Assembly (NCBI GenBank): GCA_022822665.1
Contig: JAJEAR010000024.1
Coordinates: 43,838-107,837 of the forward strand
DNA length: 64,000 nucleotides
Direction of reading: 5' to 3'
Origin: Alphaproteobacteria bacterium
Lineage (GTDB): Bacteria > Pseudomonadota > Alphaproteobacteria > Thalassobaculales > Thalassobaculaceae
Every line of letters starts with the position of its first letter. Within the stretch, counting starts at the first letter, position 1. The notes below the pieces were generated by a model that ran no database searches, was not told the DNA's origin, and saw nothing but the letters and a program-made list of their open reading frames with translations. Of the stretch, positions 16,694 to 25,712 are shown piece after piece. The position numbers were made by a program, and so were the translations under genes.

Positions 16694-18490
16694 ATGAGCA
16701 CCGACAGGCACGAGGTCCGCCAGCCCGATCCGGCCGAAATCGCGGATGCCATGGGACGGATCGCGGAACAGACCCAGCGGCTGACCCGCGACTTCGTCGA
16801 ACGCCAGAAGACCGGGGAGGCGCCCGCCAATCCGGATCCGCTCAACATCGGTTCGGCGTTCTTCGAACTGACCCGGCAACTGATGGCCAACCCGGCACAA
16901 CTGGTCGAGGCCCAGATGGACTTCTGGCGCGCGCAGATGTCGGTCTGGCAGTCGGCGACCGCCCGCTCGCTGGGCGGCGACGTTGAACCGGCGGCCCGGC
17001 CGACGCGGGACGACCGGCGTTTCCGTGACCCGGCGTGGCAGGACAACCTGGTCTTCGACTACATCAAGCAGAGCTACCTGCTGTCGGCCCGCTGGCTGCT
17101 GAATACCGTCCACGATGTCGAGGGGCTCGACCGCCTCGACGCGAAGAAGGTGGACTTCTACACACGGCAGTTCGTCGACGCGATGTCGCCCAGCAACTTC
17201 CTGATGACCAACCCGGAAGTCCTGCGCACCACGGTGGAAAGCGGCGGACAGAACCTGGTCAACGGACTGGGCAACCTGCTTTCCGACCTCGAGCGCGGAA
17301 AGGGCCGCCTCGCGATCTCGATGACCGACACGGACGCGTTCGAGGTCGGCGGGAACATCGCCACCTCGCCGGGCAGTGTCGTGTGGCAGAACGAACTGAT
17401 GCAGCTGGTGCAATACAGCCCGGCCACGCCGACGGTGCAAAAGCGGCCGTTGCTGATCGTGCCGCCCTGGATCAACAAGTTCTACATCCTCGACCTGCGC
17501 GAGCGGAATTCCTTCATCCGGTGGGCGGTCTCCCAGGGCCTGACCGTCTTCGTGATCTCCTGGGTAAACCCGGACGGGGACCTCGCCGACACCTCGTTCG
17601 CCGACTACGTGATCAACGGCCCGCTGGCGGCACTCGATGCGATCGAGCAGGCGACAGGTGAACGTGAGGTCAATGCCATCGGCTACTGCATCGGCGGCAC
17701 GCTCATGGCGGCCACGCTCGCACGCATGGCAGCCACCGGGGATGACCGCATCGCCAGCATCACCTTCTTCACCACGATGGTCGACTTCGAGGAGGCTGGC
17801 GACCTCGGCGTGTTCGTCGACGAACAGCAGATCGAGGCGGTCGAGGAACGCATGAGCAGGGACGGCTACCTCGAAGGCTCCGACATGGCGACCACCTTCA
17901 ACATGCTGCGCGCCAACGACCTGATCTGGTCCTTCGTGGTCAACAACTATCTCCTCGGGCGGGAACCGTTCCCCTTCGACCTGCTGTACTGGAACTCGGA
18001 TTCAACCCGCATGCCCTCGGCCATGCACAGCTACTACCTGCGCGAGATGTACCTCGCCAACCGGCTGATCGAACCGGATGCACTCGAAATCGACGGTGTC
18101 GGCGTCGATCTCTCCCGCATCACGATCCCGGTGTTCATCCTCTCGACCAAGGAGGACCACATCGCGCCGTGGATGTCCACGTACCGGGCGACCCGCATCT
18201 ACGCAGGTCCGGTCCGGTTCTGCCTCGCGGAATCCGGTCACATCGCCGGCGTGATCAACCCTCCGGCAGACCCGCCGAAATACGGCTACTACCTGAACCG
18301 CCGCAAGCCCGCCTCGCCCGAAAAGTGGTTCGAGGACGCGGTCCGGCACGACGGGTCGTGGTGGCCGGAATGGCGCCGGTGGCTGTCGCGCCATGCCGGC
18401 GCGAAGGTACCGGCCCGGACACCCGGTGACGGCGCCCTCCCGGTCATCGAGGACGCGCCCGGTTCCTACGTGAAGGCCGGCAGCTCCTGA
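16694..18490 (+). CDS. phaC: Class I poly(3-hydroxyalkanoate) synthase
   Basis: A 598-residue PHA polymerase that joins 3-hydroxyacyl-CoA units into storage polyester at the granule surface. The N-terminal PhaC_N domain contains the usual WxxNP-like LNTVHDVEGL region, and the alpha/beta hydrolase core has the lipase-like box GYCIGG with nucleophile Cys332, then Asp488 (TKEDHIAPW) and His516 (ESGHIAGV) completing the triad. Length is typical for class I. The start at 16694 follows GGGGAG 8 bases upstream. No phaA, phaB, phasin or phaR is adjacent, so the rest of the pathway is elsewhere. Two PhaR-like palindromes lie in front of it. Confidence 0.96.
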   Translation: MSTDRHEVRQPDPAEIADAMGRIAEQTQRLTRDFVERQKTGEAPANPDPLNIGSAFFELTRQLMANPAQLVEAQMDFWRAQMSVWQSATARSLGGDVEPAARPTRDDRRFRDPAWQDNLVFDYIKQSYLLSARWLLNTVHDVEGLDRLDAKKVDFYTRQFVDAMSPSNFLMTNPEVLRTTVESGGQNLVNGLGNLLSDLERGKGRLAISMTDTDAFEVGGNIATSPGSVVWQNELMQLVQYSPATPTVQKRPLLIVPPWINKFYILDLRERNSFIRWAVSQGLTVFVISWVNPDGDLADTSFADYVINGPLAALDAIEQATGEREVNAIGYCIGGTLMAATLARMAATGDDRIASITFFTTMVDFEEAGDLGVFVDEQQIEAVEERMSRDGYLEGSDMATTFNMLRANDLIWSFVVNNYLLGREPFPFDLLYWNSDSTRMPSAMHSYYLREMYLANRLIEPDALEIDGVGVDLSRITIPVFILSTKEDHIAPWMSTYRATRIYAGPVRFCLAESGHIAGVINPPADPPKYGYYLNRRKPASPEKWFEDAVRHDGSWWPEWRRWLSRHAGAKVPARTPGDGALPVIEDAPGSYVKAGSS

Positions 18491-18506
18491 AGCGGAGTGC
18501 CCAAGA

Positions 18507-20243
18507 TCAGACCAGGGCCGTCACCGGCTCGGCGACCATCACGTTGACGACCGCCTGGCGCCGTTCCTCCGTCACGATCCTGGCGGCGCGTTGGAGCGCC
18601 TGCGGCAGTTCCCCGGGGTCGCTGACGGTTTCGCCGTGGCCGCGGCTTGCCTCCACCACCCTGGCAAAGTCGGGGCTCGGGGCCAGCGAGGTGAGCGGCA
18701 TGCGGTTCGAGCGCACCGCGTGTCCGTCGGGATAGAGCCCCATGGTGGCCCGCCTCACCGCGTTCCACTCGAGGTTGTTCACGATCACCGAGAGCACGGG
18801 GATGTCCTGCCCCTCCCCGACCTGGTGACAGGCAACGGGGTTGGAGAACATGTAGGACCCGTCACCCATGGTAGCGATCACCAGCCGGTCCGGCTGCGCC
18901 AGCTTCATGCCGAGCGCGGCCGGCAGGCTCCATCCGAGCCCGCCGGAGTGCGGAAGGTCACGCCATGACGCCGGATCGGTTGGCCGGACATGATCGAGCG
19001 GGCATCCGAGTTCGCACAGGACCGCCGCGTCATGGGCGCGCATGAGGTCACCGACGCACCGGGCCACCCATGCCTTGGTCATCGGGGCAGTCGATGCACC
19101 GGCCGCCTCCGCCGCCTCCCAGCCGGCACGAATGCGCGTCACCCGCCGCTTGAGCGCCTCCCGGCGCCTGCGGCGCGGCGCGGCGTGCTCGCGTTCACCC
19201 GCGCGCATCAGGGCGTCGAGGCGGACGAGGGCGTCACCGACCTCGCCGGTGATCGAGAGATCGGACCGGAAGTTGCGGACCGGAAAGCGGTGGTGCAGCG
19301 GATCGGGGCCGAGGTTGACCACCTGTGCATCCGCACGCTGCGGATGGACCTGGGGCGCCCACGGGGCCAGCCCGTCGAGTATGACCACCAGGTCCGCCTC
19401 GGCCAGCCATGGCCCGACATCGGATCCGACACAGCTGGGATGCTCGTAGGACATTGCCAGCGCGACCGCCCAGTACTGGCAAACCGGGATGCCCCATGCC
19501 CTGGCGAACCGCGCCAGGGCGTCGAACCCGGCCCGGGTCCCCGCACCGCGCTGGGCGATCACCAGCGGGTTCTCGGCCTCCATCAGCAGCCCGGCCAGAC
19601 GGACCAGGTCGGCTTCCGGGGCCGCCGTGTACGACGGCTGCATGGAGACAGGGGCCGCGAGCGCGTCGGCCGGACACGGCGCGCACAGCACTTCGCGCGG
19701 CAGGGACAGGTAGACAGCCCCGGGCGGGCTCGACCGGGCGATGGCGAGACCGCGGTCAAGCAGTTCCGGGACCTGCTCGGGAAACCGCAGTTCGTAGTCC
19801 CACTTCGTGGTCTCGCGAACCAGGGCATGCTGGTCGCGCATTTCCTGGCCCCAGCCGATCGGTACGGTCCGGGCTCCGAACCGGCCCTGTTCCGTGACCG
19901 GAGTCCGCCCCGACAGCAGGACCAGCGGCACGTGGTCGGCCGCGGCATTGATCATGCCCATCACGCCGTTGGCGAGACCCACGTTCGTGTGCACCATCAC
20001 CGCCTGGGGACGGCCTGTCGCCGCGTAGTAGCCGTGCGCCATGGCCACCGCCGCCTGTTCGTGCGGCACCACCATGGCACTCGGCAGGTCCAGTCCGCCG
20101 CGTTCGGCGGCCGCCAGCCCCTCGATGATCGGCGGGAAGTCGGTACCGGAATTGCAGAACACGTATTCCACACCGAGCTGGCGCAGACGCGCGAACAGCG
20201 CGCCGCCGGCAGTCAGCGACTGAAGGGTCTCGTCACGCGGCAT
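18507..20243 (-). CDS. Thiamine diphosphate-dependent enzyme (acetolactate synthase / benzoylformate decarboxylase family)
   Basis: A 578-residue protein with the three-domain ThDP decarboxylase layout. The N-terminal PYR domain has the conserved Glu in PHEQAAVAMAHGYYAATG, the middle domain spans roughly 190-330, and the C-terminal PP domain has the cofactor motif GDGSYMFSN followed by VIVNNLEW. Members split or join 2-ketoacids; the product cannot be told here. The start at 20243 is preferred because GGGAG lies 8 bases upstream; a GTG at 20303 is possible. It is the last gene of the leftward dddP group and could decarboxylate a ketoacid formed by its neighbours. Its stop is 16 bases from the phaC stop. 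Confidence 0.85.
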   Translation of the reverse strand: MPRDETLQSLTAGGALFARLRQLGVEYVFCNSGTDFPPIIEGLAAAERGGLDLPSAMVVPHEQAAVAMAHGYYAATGRPQAVMVHTNVGLANGVMGMINAAADHVPLVLLSGRTPVTEQGRFGARTVPIGWGQEMRDQHALVRETTKWDYELRFPEQVPELLDRGLAIARSSPPGAVYLSLPREVLCAPCPADALAAPVSMQPSYTAAPEADLVRLAGLLMEAENPLVIAQRGAGTRAGFDALARFARAWGIPVCQYWAVALAMSYEHPSCVGSDVGPWLAEADLVVILDGLAPWAPQVHPQRADAQVVNLGPDPLHHRFPVRNFRSDLSITGEVGDALVRLDALMRAGEREHAAPRRRRREALKRRVTRIRAGWEAAEAAGASTAPMTKAWVARCVGDLMRAHDAAVLCELGCPLDHVRPTDPASWRDLPHSGGLGWSLPAALGMKLAQPDRLVIATMGDGSYMFSNPVACHQVGEGQDIPVLSVIVNNLEWNAVRRATMGLYPDGHAVRSNRMPLTSLAPSPDFARVVEASRGHGETVSDPGELPQALQRAARIVTEERRQAVVNVMVAEPVTALV

Positions 20244-20316
20244 GTGCAGGCTCCCGTGGTCCTTGACGGGCCGATCCTGCACCCCGCCGGACCCGTCGTC
20301 CACCGTGGACCGCGCG

Positions 20317-21654
20317 CTATCCGAGCAGTCGGGGATCGAACGGTGCCCGGGTGATGTTCTCGAAGCCCGTCTCGGTGATCAGCAGCTGGTCCTCGAGCTT
20401 CACGCCCTCCCGGCCACCGACCTCGCCGGCATAGACCTCCACCGTCATCACCATGCCGGGCTCGAGCACATAGTCGAAGGCACCGGGCTGCCAGTCCTGG
20501 GGGTAGCGGATTGCCGGCCACTCGTCGCACAGGCCGACACCGTGCATCTTCACACCGTAGCGCTGGGGAACCAGGGCATCGGGCAGCATGTGACCGCCAA
20601 AGGTCAGTTCACGGAACGCGACACCGGGCGCGCAGAGTTCGGCGTTGGTCATGATGTGTTCGTGCGCGATCGCGAACAGCCGCTTCTGCTCGTCGTTCGG
20701 CCGCGCGTCCCCGACGGTCCACGAGCGCGAGATGTCGGCGCACATGCCATACGGACCGACAAGGTCGGTGTCGATGCCGAGCATGTCGCCGTTACGCATG
20801 ATTCTCGGTCCGCACTCCCGGAACCAGGGATTGGTCCGCGGGCCGGTCGACATCAGCCGGGTCTCGATCCACTCTCCGCCGCGGCGAATGTTCTCGCTGT
20901 GCAGGACCGCCCAGGCGTCGACCTCGGTCATCCCGGGTTCGCAGCGCCTGTGCACCTCCTCCAGCGCCCGCTCACAGGAATGGAGCGCGCACCTCATCGC
21001 CCGGATCTCGTCGGGCCCCTTGATCACGCGCGCCTTCTCGGTGACCTCCTCTCCCTCCCTGATGTCGAGGCCGAGACGTTGCAGTGCGAGCAGGCCATGA
21101 ACCATGATCTTGTCGACCGCGAGCCGGCGGTTGTCTCCGCACCGCTCGCGCATGAACGCGTCGACCTCGCCGGCAAACCTGCCCGCCAGAGATTCGGTCG
21201 CGTCACCGGCGGTGAAGTAGAAGAACCCGGCGCCGCCGCGGGTTTCGCGAACCAGCGGATTGTGCGCGGTCAGCAGGTCACCGAGCCTGCCGAAGTCCCA
21301 CATCACCATGTAGCCGTCGGCCGTGACCAGGCAGGCCCGGAACGGGTCATGCATGGCCCAGATCTGCATGTTGGTGGTGTCGGTCGCGTAGCGGATGTTG
21401 AGCGGGTCGAACATGAGCACGCCGCCGTAATCGCGCTCGCACAGCATCCGGACAAGCCTGTCGAGACGGAAGCGGCGCAGCGCCGGCAGGTCGGGCGCCT
21501 CGAGGCCCGCTTCCTCCCATTCGGCGAAGGCAAGGGGGGTCGGGCCGATCTCGGTTCGGTCGTTGTCGTCCGGCGTCCCGTCCCAGCGAAGGCCTGGCCG
21601 GGGATTGATCTTGCGCCGGCCGTAACCGGATGACGTTCGCCGATCGCTGTTCAT
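20317..21654 (-). CDS. dddP: Dimethylsulfoniopropionate lyase DddP (M24 metallopeptidase fold)
   Basis: A 445-residue cytoplasmic enzyme that cleaves DMSP to dimethyl sulfide and acrylate. It follows the DddP family closely along its whole length, for example YGGVLMFDPLNIRYATD, GEWIETRLMSTGPRTNP and MHGVGLCDEWP. Residues I recall as metal ligands fall at the same numbers as in studied DddP: Asp295, Asp297, Asp307, His371, Glu406 and Glu421; the proposed catalytic base Asp377 and the substrate-pocket Tyr366 are also present. The start at 21654 gives the usual family length; a GTG 18 bases upstream is possible. It lies 114 bases downstream of an MttB-family gene and 73 bases upstream of a ThDP enzyme. 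Confidence 0.92.
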   Translation of the reverse strand: MNSDRRTSSGYGRRKINPRPGLRWDGTPDDNDRTEIGPTPLAFAEWEEAGLEAPDLPALRRFRLDRLVRMLCERDYGGVLMFDPLNIRYATDTTNMQIWAMHDPFRACLVTADGYMVMWDFGRLGDLLTAHNPLVRETRGGAGFFYFTAGDATESLAGRFAGEVDAFMRERCGDNRRLAVDKIMVHGLLALQRLGLDIREGEEVTEKARVIKGPDEIRAMRCALHSCERALEEVHRRCEPGMTEVDAWAVLHSENIRRGGEWIETRLMSTGPRTNPWFRECGPRIMRNGDMLGIDTDLVGPYGMCADISRSWTVGDARPNDEQKRLFAIAHEHIMTNAELCAPGVAFRELTFGGHMLPDALVPQRYGVKMHGVGLCDEWPAIRYPQDWQPGAFDYVLEPGMVMTVEVYAGEVGGREGVKLEDQLLITETGFENITRAPFDPRLLG

Positions 21655-21768
21655 GACAGATATCCAGTCCACTCACGTCCCGCAGGGTACCTTGCGCGCC
21701 CTGGCGCAGGATGCTGTCACCGGGGCGTCATTTCACCGTTCAGGTTTGTCCCCGTCGCGACATCGCGG

Positions 21769-23298
21769 TCACGCAACCGGGGGCGCGCCGCCTTCCGCGG
21801 TCCGCCGTTCCACGAACTCGTCGATGGCTTCGCGCCGCCCGGGATCGAACGGCGGCGGCTCGAAATCGCGAAGGACCTGCTTCCACAACGCGTTGGCCCG
21901 GGCGGTTGCCGACAGGCTTCCTGCCTCCTGCCATTGCCCGAAGTTGCTTCGATCCGAGACCAGCGGTTCGTAGAACGCGGTCTGGTAGCGTTCCATGGTG
22001 TGGGCCGCGGCGAAGAAGTGCCCGCCCGGCTCCACCTCGGCGACGGCGTCGAACCCGAGATCGGGACCGGAGGCCGCGAGCGGGTGGAACAGCTCGGCGA
22101 AGCCCTGCAGCATCTCGACATCGACGATGAACTTCTCGAACGACGCGGACAGTCCTCCCTCGATCCAGCCTGCGGCGTGCAGGACCAGGTCCGAGCCCGA
22201 CATGATCGACGCCCACAGGCTGGCATGGGTCTCGTAGGTGGCCTGGGCATCGACGAGATTGGACCCGGTTCCGGCCGCGGACCGCCACGACAGCCCGACG
22301 TGACGGGCCAGCTGTCCGCTCCCGAGCAGTGACTTGACGTGCTCCGGCGTGCCGAACGCGGGTGCCCCGGACTTCATGTCCACATTGGAACAGAAACTGC
22401 CGTACATCATCGGCGCGCCCGGCCTGGTGCACTGGCCGAGCACGATTGCCGCCAGTGCCTCCGCATGCTGCAGCATCAGGGCTCCCGACACCGTGATCGG
22501 AGCCATGGCGCCGCTGAGACAGAACGGGGTGACCACCACCAGCTGGCCAACCTCGGCAAAGTCGATGATGCCCCGCGCCATCGGCCGGTCGATGAGCCGG
22601 GGCGAGTTGGTGTTGATCACCGTCTTGCACCAGACCCGGTCGGTAAACTCCTCGTCCCGTTCCAGACCGCGCGCGATCCTGATGATCTCGAAACAGTCGT
22701 GGACCTGCTCGGTGCCGCGGGCGTAGACGGTGGGCAGCTTGTCGCTCTCGTAAAGCTGGACGCGCGAGGTTTCGAGGTGCCGGAATGCCGGCTCGACATC
22801 CTGTGGTTCCGGCGCGGCGGCCAGCATGTGGATCACGTCGAAGCTCTGACACAGCCGGACCATGGTCCGGTAGTCCTCGAGCGATCCCGGGCGCTTGCCG
22901 CGATCGAGGTCCATGGCGTAGGGCGCACCGCCGACGGCACTGAAGGTGACGTTCGTCCCTCCGAACCTCAGGGTCCGCCCGGGACTGCCTCCAAGCGCGG
23001 TGATCTCGCCGGGCGCCGCCGCCAGGGCCTCGGCCACCAGCCCCCGGTCGAGGCGAACCGTCTCGCCGTCCACCTGCGCGCCGGAGCCGGCGAGGATCTC
23101 CCGGGCACGCGGCAGCAGGATCCTGATCCCGAGTTCCTCGAGGACCCTGAGCGCCGTGTCGTGGATCGCGGCGACCTCGTCCTCGGAGAAGACGCACATC
23201 GGCGGAAACGGGTTGCGCAGCCCGGTATAGGGCATCTCGCGCAGCGGGCGTGACGCCTGCCGGCGCGATGACCGGTCCTGTCTGCGGCGTCGGTTCAT
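21769..23298 (-). CDS. MttB-family (trimethylamine methyltransferase-like) protein, non-pyrrolysine
   Basis: A 509-residue TIM-barrel protein of the trimethylamine methyltransferase superfamily, which moves methyl groups from quaternary amines to a corrinoid protein. The N-terminal FSEDEVAAIHDTALRVLEELGIRI and the middle TPFCLSGAMAPITVSGALMLQHAE, followed by MMYGSFCSNVDMKSG, are family hallmarks. The reading frame has no internal TAG, so it belongs to the broad non-pyrrolysine branch that includes glycine betaine, proline betaine and carnitine demethylases. No corrinoid protein or activating ATPase is nearby. A strong ribosome site GGAGG precedes the ATG. Its place 114 bases upstream of dddP raises the possibility of a DMSP or betaine substrate. 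Confidence 0.85.
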   Translation of the reverse strand: MNRRRRQDRSSRRQASRPLREMPYTGLRNPFPPMCVFSEDEVAAIHDTALRVLEELGIRILLPRAREILAGSGAQVDGETVRLDRGLVAEALAAAPGEITALGGSPGRTLRFGGTNVTFSAVGGAPYAMDLDRGKRPGSLEDYRTMVRLCQSFDVIHMLAAAPEPQDVEPAFRHLETSRVQLYESDKLPTVYARGTEQVHDCFEIIRIARGLERDEEFTDRVWCKTVINTNSPRLIDRPMARGIIDFAEVGQLVVVTPFCLSGAMAPITVSGALMLQHAEALAAIVLGQCTRPGAPMMYGSFCSNVDMKSGAPAFGTPEHVKSLLGSGQLARHVGLSWRSAAGTGSNLVDAQATYETHASLWASIMSGSDLVLHAAGWIEGGLSASFEKFIVDVEMLQGFAELFHPLAASGPDLGFDAVAEVEPGGHFFAAAHTMERYQTAFYEPLVSDRSNFGQWQEAGSLSATARANALWKQVLRDFEPPPFDPGRREAIDEFVERRTAEGGAPPVA

Positions 23299-23325
23299 GG
23301 TGTCCTCCGAACCGGCGGGGCGTGC

Positions 23326-24201
23326 TCAGTCCCGGTCGCCGTTCCCGCGGAATGCGGACGCGAACCAGTCCGGTCGTCCGGTGGGCCAGGGATCGCCCCA
23401 GAGCTGCTGGCCGCCGTCAACCGTCAGGACCTCGCCGGTCACGAATTTTCCCGACGATCCACAGAGGTAGACGCAGGCCTCGGCGATGTCCATGGCATCG
23501 CCCGGCCGGAGCAGCGGATTGGCCTGCCAGTAGGTCACGGTCCCCTCGGGCGGGTAGAGCCCGAAGGCGTGGGTCTCGCAGCATCCGGGTGCGACACAGT
23601 TGACCCGGATGCCGAGCGGCGCCCATTCGACCGCCACGGATTTCGACAGGTAGGCGACACCGGCGCGGGCGGCTGCGGTATGCGCGATACCCGGCATCCC
23701 CCGCCAGAAGTCCGCGACCACGTTGACAATGCTTCCGCCCCTGCCCTCGGCCTGCCACAGCCGGGCCGCGGTCTGCATCATGTACCAGGATCCGTTGAGA
23801 TTGGTGTCGATAACCGCGCGCCAGCCCTTCGGACTGAAATCCAGCGCCGCCTGGGGGAACTGGCCACCGGCATTGTTGACCACGACATCCGGCACCCCGA
23901 GCTCGCCCCTGACGGCATCGAACAGTCCCGTCACCTCGTCGGGCTCGCGGATCGTCATCGCGTGCGTCATCACCGTACCGCCGAACCCGCGCAGGAATTC
24001 GGCCGCAGCGTCCAGCCTCTCGCGGTTGCGCCCGCAGATCACCACGCCGGCGCCGAGCCGCGCGAACAGCGCGGAGATCGCCTTTCCGAGCCCGCTGCCG
24101 CCGCCCGAGACCACCACCAGCTTTCCCGAGAACAGGCCGTCGCGATAGACCGTCGGCCAGGTGCGAAGCTCCTCGTCGGTGAATCCGTAGGCCGGGTCCA
24201 T
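23326..24201 (-). CDS. SDR-family oxidoreductase, copy 1 of a duplicated pair
   Basis: A 291-residue short-chain dehydrogenase with the nucleotide motif SGGGSGLGKAI near residue 32, NNAGG near 106, and a C-terminal VDGGQQLWGDPW. The active-site region reads HTAAARAGVAYLSKS: Ala replaces the usual Tyr in YxxxK, as in the 2,4-dienoyl-CoA reductase-like branch (DECR type). It is likely to act on enoyl-CoA or related substrates with NADPH. It starts the mttB-dddP-ThDP group, 27 bases upstream of mttB. A second copy with the same start and about 97 percent identical DNA lies 2357 bases to the right; this copy has the C-terminus RGNGDRD, which I take as the original end. Confidence 0.85.
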   Translation of the reverse strand: MDPAYGFTDEELRTWPTVYRDGLFSGKLVVVSGGGSGLGKAISALFARLGAGVVICGRNRERLDAAAEFLRGFGGTVMTHAMTIREPDEVTGLFDAVRGELGVPDVVVNNAGGQFPQAALDFSPKGWRAVIDTNLNGSWYMMQTAARLWQAEGRGGSIVNVVADFWRGMPGIAHTAAARAGVAYLSKSVAVEWAPLGIRVNCVAPGCCETHAFGLYPPEGTVTYWQANPLLRPGDAMDIAEACVYLCGSSGKFVTGEVLTVDGGQQLWGDPWPTGRPDWFASAFRGNGDRD

Positions 24202-24213
24202 CGGGTTCACCGA
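23347..24213. repeat. Duplicated SDR segment, left copy
   Basis: This 867-base segment recurs at 25704-26570 with a constant offset of 2357 bases and no gaps. By eye about 29 bases differ, mostly at third codon positions and crowded near the gene start, while the last 110 bases or so of the gene are identical. Homology begins abruptly at GCGGAATGCGG and ends just after the start codon at GGGTTCACCG. Confidence 0.9.
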
Positions 24214-24244
24214 AGGTTTACAGAGTTTCGCGCAGGGCGGCCGA

Positions 24245-24550
24245 TCATGCCGGCTGATACCGCCGCACGTCGATCTCGTCGGCCCGCGCGCGCATCCGCG
24301 CCGCGTCGTGCCACGCCTGCATCCGCAGCAGCAGGTCCATGCTGAGGCCGAACGCCTTCTCGACCCGCATCGCCATTTCAGGCGAGAGCGAGGCGTTGCC
24401 ATGCACCAGGTCCGAGAGTGTCGCGCGGCGCACGCCGAGAATCCGCGCCGCCGCCGCCACGCTCAACCCGAGTTCATCCAGGACCTCGATCCGGATGAAG
24501 GTTCCGGGATGCGGGGGGGTCATCCCCATCTTGATGCCGCCGCTGATCAT
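24245..24550 (-). CDS. higA: HigA-type antitoxin (XRE/HTH family)
   Basis: A 101-residue antitoxin with a helix-turn-helix at about residues 28-60 (LSVAAAARILGVRRATLSDLVHG) preceded by HPGTFIRIEVLDELG, the standard HigA/VapI opening. It should neutralise the HigB toxin encoded directly upstream and repress the pair's promoter. The ATG overlaps the toxin stop by one base (TGATG), so translation is coupled. Toxin-first order is the HigBA norm. The pair sits in the interrupted region between the two SDR copies next to a relaxase remnant, which suggests it came with a mobile element. Confidence 0.88.
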   Translation of the reverse strand: MISGGIKMGMTPPHPGTFIRIEVLDELGLSVAAAARILGVRRATLSDLVHGNASLSPEMAMRVEKAFGLSMDLLLRMQAWHDAARMRARADEIDVRRYQPA

Positions 24551-24840
24551 CAGTGGTAGCCCTCCAGGTTCACGCGCTCGATGCCGCCGTCCCTCTCCTC
24601 GAAGGTGATCCGCCAGTTGCCCGACACCGCAACGCTCCACTCGTTGCCGTGCGCGCCGGTGAGCCGGTGGACGCACCATCCGGGCGCCGCCTCGCGGACG
24701 AAGCCCTCCATGGTCTCCGCCATGACGAGCGCGGCCAGGATGCCGCGGACGCGGTCTGTGAGGTCCTGTTTCAGCAGCCGTGGCGAGTCGGTCTCGTAGA
24801 GCTGACGCAGGCCCCGGTGGCGAAACGAACGGACGATCAT
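24550..24840 (-). CDS. higB: HigB-type toxin (RelE superfamily mRNA interferase)
   Basis: A 96-residue RelE/HigB-fold toxin expected to cut mRNA on the ribosome. Seen are the opening MIVRSFRHRGLRQLYETD, the middle LHRLTGAHGNEWSV-like region (here VHRLTGAHGNEWSVAVSG) and the end NWRITFEERDGGIERVNLEGYH, which is the classic HigB C-terminus. Full length, no internal stop, so probably active. The ATG at 24840 is preferred; another ATG lies 9 bases upstream. It is followed by higA with a one-base overlap. Confidence 0.88.
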   Translation of the reverse strand: MIVRSFRHRGLRQLYETDSPRLLKQDLTDRVRGILAALVMAETMEGFVREAAPGWCVHRLTGAHGNEWSVAVSGNWRITFEERDGGIERVNLEGYH

Positions 24841-25036
24841 GGTGCGCATGTGTACGGCATGACCGTGCGCAATGCAAGCGTCATTCCGTCGGTCCGCATC
24901 GGCAAGAGAGGGCCTCCCGGCGCCTGGAGGGTGACGCCGCCCGTGCGGCTCTTGTTCCTTGCCGCGCAAGCGCATGTCCGGACGGTATGGATCGGCAGCA
25001 ATCCGCCCGTACAGTCGCCGCCGCGAGGCCGCCGCG

Positions 25037-25712
25037 GTGGTAACGTCGATCAGCAAGATGGCCTCGCCGGCGCAGGTCGTGGGGTACTTCGAGAAAGACG
25101 GCTACTACGCGAAGGATGATGGGGCGCACCGCGAGGCGAGCGCCTGGGCGGGCAAGGCCGCAGCGGCGCTCGTCGGGCTCGAAGGCCGGTCGATCCGGAA
25201 GCGTTCCGTCGCGTTCTCGAAGGCGAGGTTCCGGGCGGGAGGCGTCTCGGGCGGAAGGAGCTCGACGGCGGCATCTCGCACCGTCCGGGCCAGGACGTGA
25301 CCCTGAGCGCGCCGAAGTGGGTGTCACTGATGGCGATGGCGGGCGGCGGCGAGAGGATCGTCGAAGCGCACGACAAGGCGGTTGCGGCGACGCCGGGCTG
25401 GATCGAGAAGACCGCCATGGAAACCCGGCTCCGCGACCCCGCGGCCGGGGCCATGGTCCGGGCCGGGAACCAGAGGATGGCCGCCGCCAGCTTCCGGCAC
25501 GACACGCCGAGGAACCTCGATCCCCGGTTCCACACGCACGCGGTCATCGCCAACATGGTCCAGGGCGAGGACGGCAAGTGGCGCACGATGGTCGACGACG
25601 GGCTGTTCCACGGCAAGATGGCGAGCGGGGCGATCTGCCGCACCGAACTCGCCCAGGGCCTCGGAGAGCTCGGCTACGGCATCGAGAAGTCCCACGCGGA
25701 CGGGCGGAATGC
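25037..25712 (+). pseudogene. MobF/TrwC-family conjugative relaxase, broken 5' fragment
   Basis: The start of a conjugative relaxase can be read in two frames. From GTG 25037 the frame gives the N-terminus with VGYFEKDGYYAKDD; near 25180-25185 it shifts and continues as PVDPEAFRRVLEGEVPGG, then HRPGQDVTLSAPKWVSLMA, the metal-site region NLDPRFHTHAVIANMVQG, and LGYGIEKSHADGR. This is the order of TrwC-type relaxases. At about 25704 the sequence passes directly into the duplicated SDR segment, so the remaining relaxase and helicase domains are lost. It is therefore both frameshifted and truncated. The join shares only GCGG with the SDR end. Confidence 0.85.

Noticed and set aside
21769..23298. 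Pyrrolysine in the MttB-family gene
   Set aside because: The frame contains no internal TAG, so it belongs to the non-pyrrolysine branch.
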